DNA from: Deltaproteobacteria bacterium
Lineage (GTDB): Bacteria > Desulfobacterota > Desulfobacteria > Desulfobacterales > SURF-15
Length of the DNA stretch: 7,932 nt
Direction: 5' to 3'
NCBI GenBank assembly: GCA_024644775.1
Contig: JAHEHB010000254.1
Location: 1 to 7,932 of the forward strand
In this document: positions 6,837-7,932 of the stretch, piece after piece
How the letters are laid out: the number at the start of each line of letters is the position of its first letter
Position numbering within the stretch: position 1 is the first letter of the stretch
Translations under genes and position numbers: made by a program
Notes under the pieces: generated by a model
Databases searched by the model: none
Seen by the model: only the letters and a program-made list of their open reading frames with translations
What the model was told of the DNA's origin: nothing

Positions 6837-7006
6837 AGATCCCCGGTTTTTAGTCTCTTCAAAATCCAGTGAAATAACACATACACAGGTAACCGGCAGT
6901 CGTCAAATAGGCCATGGAAGTCGAGGTTTTTGAGGTGGAATGATTTTACGATTTCGTTGCAGATTTATTCGATAATTGATTGAAAAATTCCGTCTAACCC
7001 GATAAC

Positions 7007-7042
7007 CTGACACATCAAACTTGCTGTTGATAATTAAAGGGG
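7007..7042 (+). promoter_or_regulatory. Sigma70-like promoter and ribosome-site-like run directly before dinB
   Basis: CTGACA (7007-7012), a 16-bp spacer and GATAAT (7029-7034) match the -35 and -10 consensus at five of six positions each. Transcription would begin near 7040-7042, immediately before the ATG at 7043. A Shine-Dalgarno-like AAAGGGG (7036-7042) abuts the ATG with no spacer. No E. coli-type LexA box (CTGT-N8-ACAG) is seen here. The rest of the gap to tctC (about 6840-7006) shows nothing I can support. Confidence 0.45.
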
Positions 7043-7932
7043 ATGATCGGAATCCGCAAAATAATACATATCGACATGGACGCTTTTTATGCTTCCGTCG
7101 AACAACGAGATCGACCCGAACTTAAAGGTAAGCCGGTTGTCGTTGGTGGTGAGCCAAACAGCAGAGGTGTTGTCGCTGCCTGTTCATACGAGGCCAGAAA
7201 GTTCGGGATTCATTCCGCGATGGCATCTTCGCGTGCCCATAGACTCTGTCCCCATGCGATATTTACAAGACCAAGGTTCGAAGTATATCGATCCGTATCA
7301 TCGGAAATAAGAAAGATTTTCTATGAATACACAGAACTTGTCGAACCCTTATCTTTGGATGAGGCGTTTCTTGATGTCACCAACAATTTCAAAGACACGA
7401 CATCTGCCACCCTTATAGCCAGGGAAATTAAGAAAAAGATATACGATAGAACCTGCGGGCTCACTGCGTCAGCCGGTGTCTCATTCAACAAATTCATTGC
7501 AAAGGTCGCATCGGATGTTCATAAACCGGATGGGATAACGATCATTACCCCAGAGTTGGCAAACGAATTCATTGATAAATTACCGATAAGAAAGTTTTTC
7601 GGTGTTGGAAAAGTGACTGAAGAAAAAATGCTCAGCCTTGGGATTAATACCGGCGCCGACCTGAAGCAATTCAAAAAAGAAAAACTGATTGAGCTTTTCG
7701 GTAAGTCGGGAAGCTATTTTTACAATATTGCCCACGGAAACGATGATAGACCGGTTGAGCCCAACCGGATCAGGAAATCGATAGGGAAAGAGACAACGCT
7801 TATTGAGGACATTGATGATATTGACCAGATGCTCGAAATACTCGAAAACATCGTTAATAGGTTGGAAAATTCGTTAAAGAAACGTGATACAAAAGGCAGG
7901 ACGATCATACTGAAGATAAAGTATTTTGATTT
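7043..7932 (+). CDS. dinB: DNA polymerase IV (Y-family translesion polymerase), 3' end cut by the window
   Basis: The open frame runs from ATG 7043 to the window edge, 296 codons without a stop; full-length relatives have roughly 350-400 residues, so the end of the little-finger domain is missing. DinB copies damaged templates in the cytoplasm, with low fidelity. The N-terminus IRKIIHIDMDAFYASVE carries metal ligand D11 and a tyrosine steric gate (Y16). YEARKFGIHSAM (Y49, R52) contacts the incoming nucleotide. EPLSLDEAFLDVT holds the catalytic D106 and E107. TASAGVSFNKFIAKVASDVH and KPDGITIITP complete the palm, FFGVGKVTEEKMLSLGI is the thumb helix-hairpin-helix, and RKSIGKETTL opens the little finger. 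An in-frame TAA at 7031-7033 and loss of D11 from any later ATG fix this start, which is three residues longer than E. coli DinB. It diverges from the tct genes and is unlikely to share their function. Confidence 0.96.
   Translation, partial: MIGIRKIIHIDMDAFYASVEQRDRPELKGKPVVVGGEPNSRGVVAACSYEARKFGIHSAMASSRAHRLCPHAIFTRPRFEVYRSVSSEIRKIFYEYTELVEPLSLDEAFLDVTNNFKDTTSATLIAREIKKKIYDRTCGLTASAGVSFNKFIAKVASDVHKPDGITIITPELANEFIDKLPIRKFFGVGKVTEEKMLSLGINTGADLKQFKKEKLIELFGKSGSYFYNIAHGNDDRPVEPNRIRKSIGKETTLIEDIDDIDQMLEILENIVNRLENSLKKRDTKGRTIILKIKYFD

Noticed and set aside
6659..7042. LexA (SOS) box for dinB
   Set aside because: No E. coli CTGT-N8-ACAG or Gram-positive GAAC-N4-GTTC site was found. Deltaproteobacterial LexA motifs vary, so SOS control is neither shown nor excluded.
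7089..7310. Plus-strand 73-codon frame within dinB
   Set aside because: It is in a different frame from the clear DinB catalytic motifs. It is a shadow.
1..7932. CRISPR array, tRNA, rRNA, transposase or integrase
   Set aside because: No regularly spaced direct repeats, no cloverleaf or rRNA-like sequence, and no transposase motifs were seen on either strand.

Overview
The window reads as a chromosomal segment of a Gram-negative, probably anaerobic proteobacterium. A deltaproteobacterium of the Desulfobacterales/Syntrophobacterales type is my best guess. It rests on gene style only: a tripartite tricarboxylate transporter (TTT), an AtsA-like sulfatase and a family III CoA-transferase side by side, moderate GC, and good AGGAG-type ribosome binding sites. 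No marker gene proves the taxonomy.

Layout: five genes lie on the minus strand in reading order from about 6658 down to 352. They are tctC (periplasmic solute-binding protein), tctA (large membrane subunit), tctB (small membrane subunit), a sulfatase and a CaiB/BaiF CoA-transferase. tctA and tctB overlap by an ATGA. A strong 11-bp hairpin without a T-tract separates tctC from tctA, as expected if the binding protein is made in excess over the membrane subunits. Beyond the CoA-transferase (58-313, minus) is an unmistakable but broken remnant of a protein resembling the pyruvate kinase C-terminal (alpha/beta) domain; it has a nonsense codon and a frameshift and lacks its C-terminal half. On the plus strand at the right edge, divergent from tctC, is dinB (DNA polymerase IV), cut by the window end.

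Non-coding stretches: 3304-3670 between the sulfatase and tctB is rich in palindromes. It contains two inverted copies of a TTCCGCC-N2/3-GGCGGATC motif that could bound a small non-autonomous element of about 180 bp. The 6659-7042 region between tctC and dinB holds a nested palindrome with repeated TTTCAT half-sites over a weak predicted tctC promoter, and a sigma70-like dinB promoter placed so close to the ATG that the message would be nearly leaderless.

Working model (inference): the TTT system imports an organic acid, possibly a sulfate ester. The sulfatase has no signal peptide and would remove sulfate in the cytoplasm. The CoA-transferase would activate the freed carboxylate for breakdown. 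No single gene is novel; the combination and the regulatory DNA are the parts worth following up.
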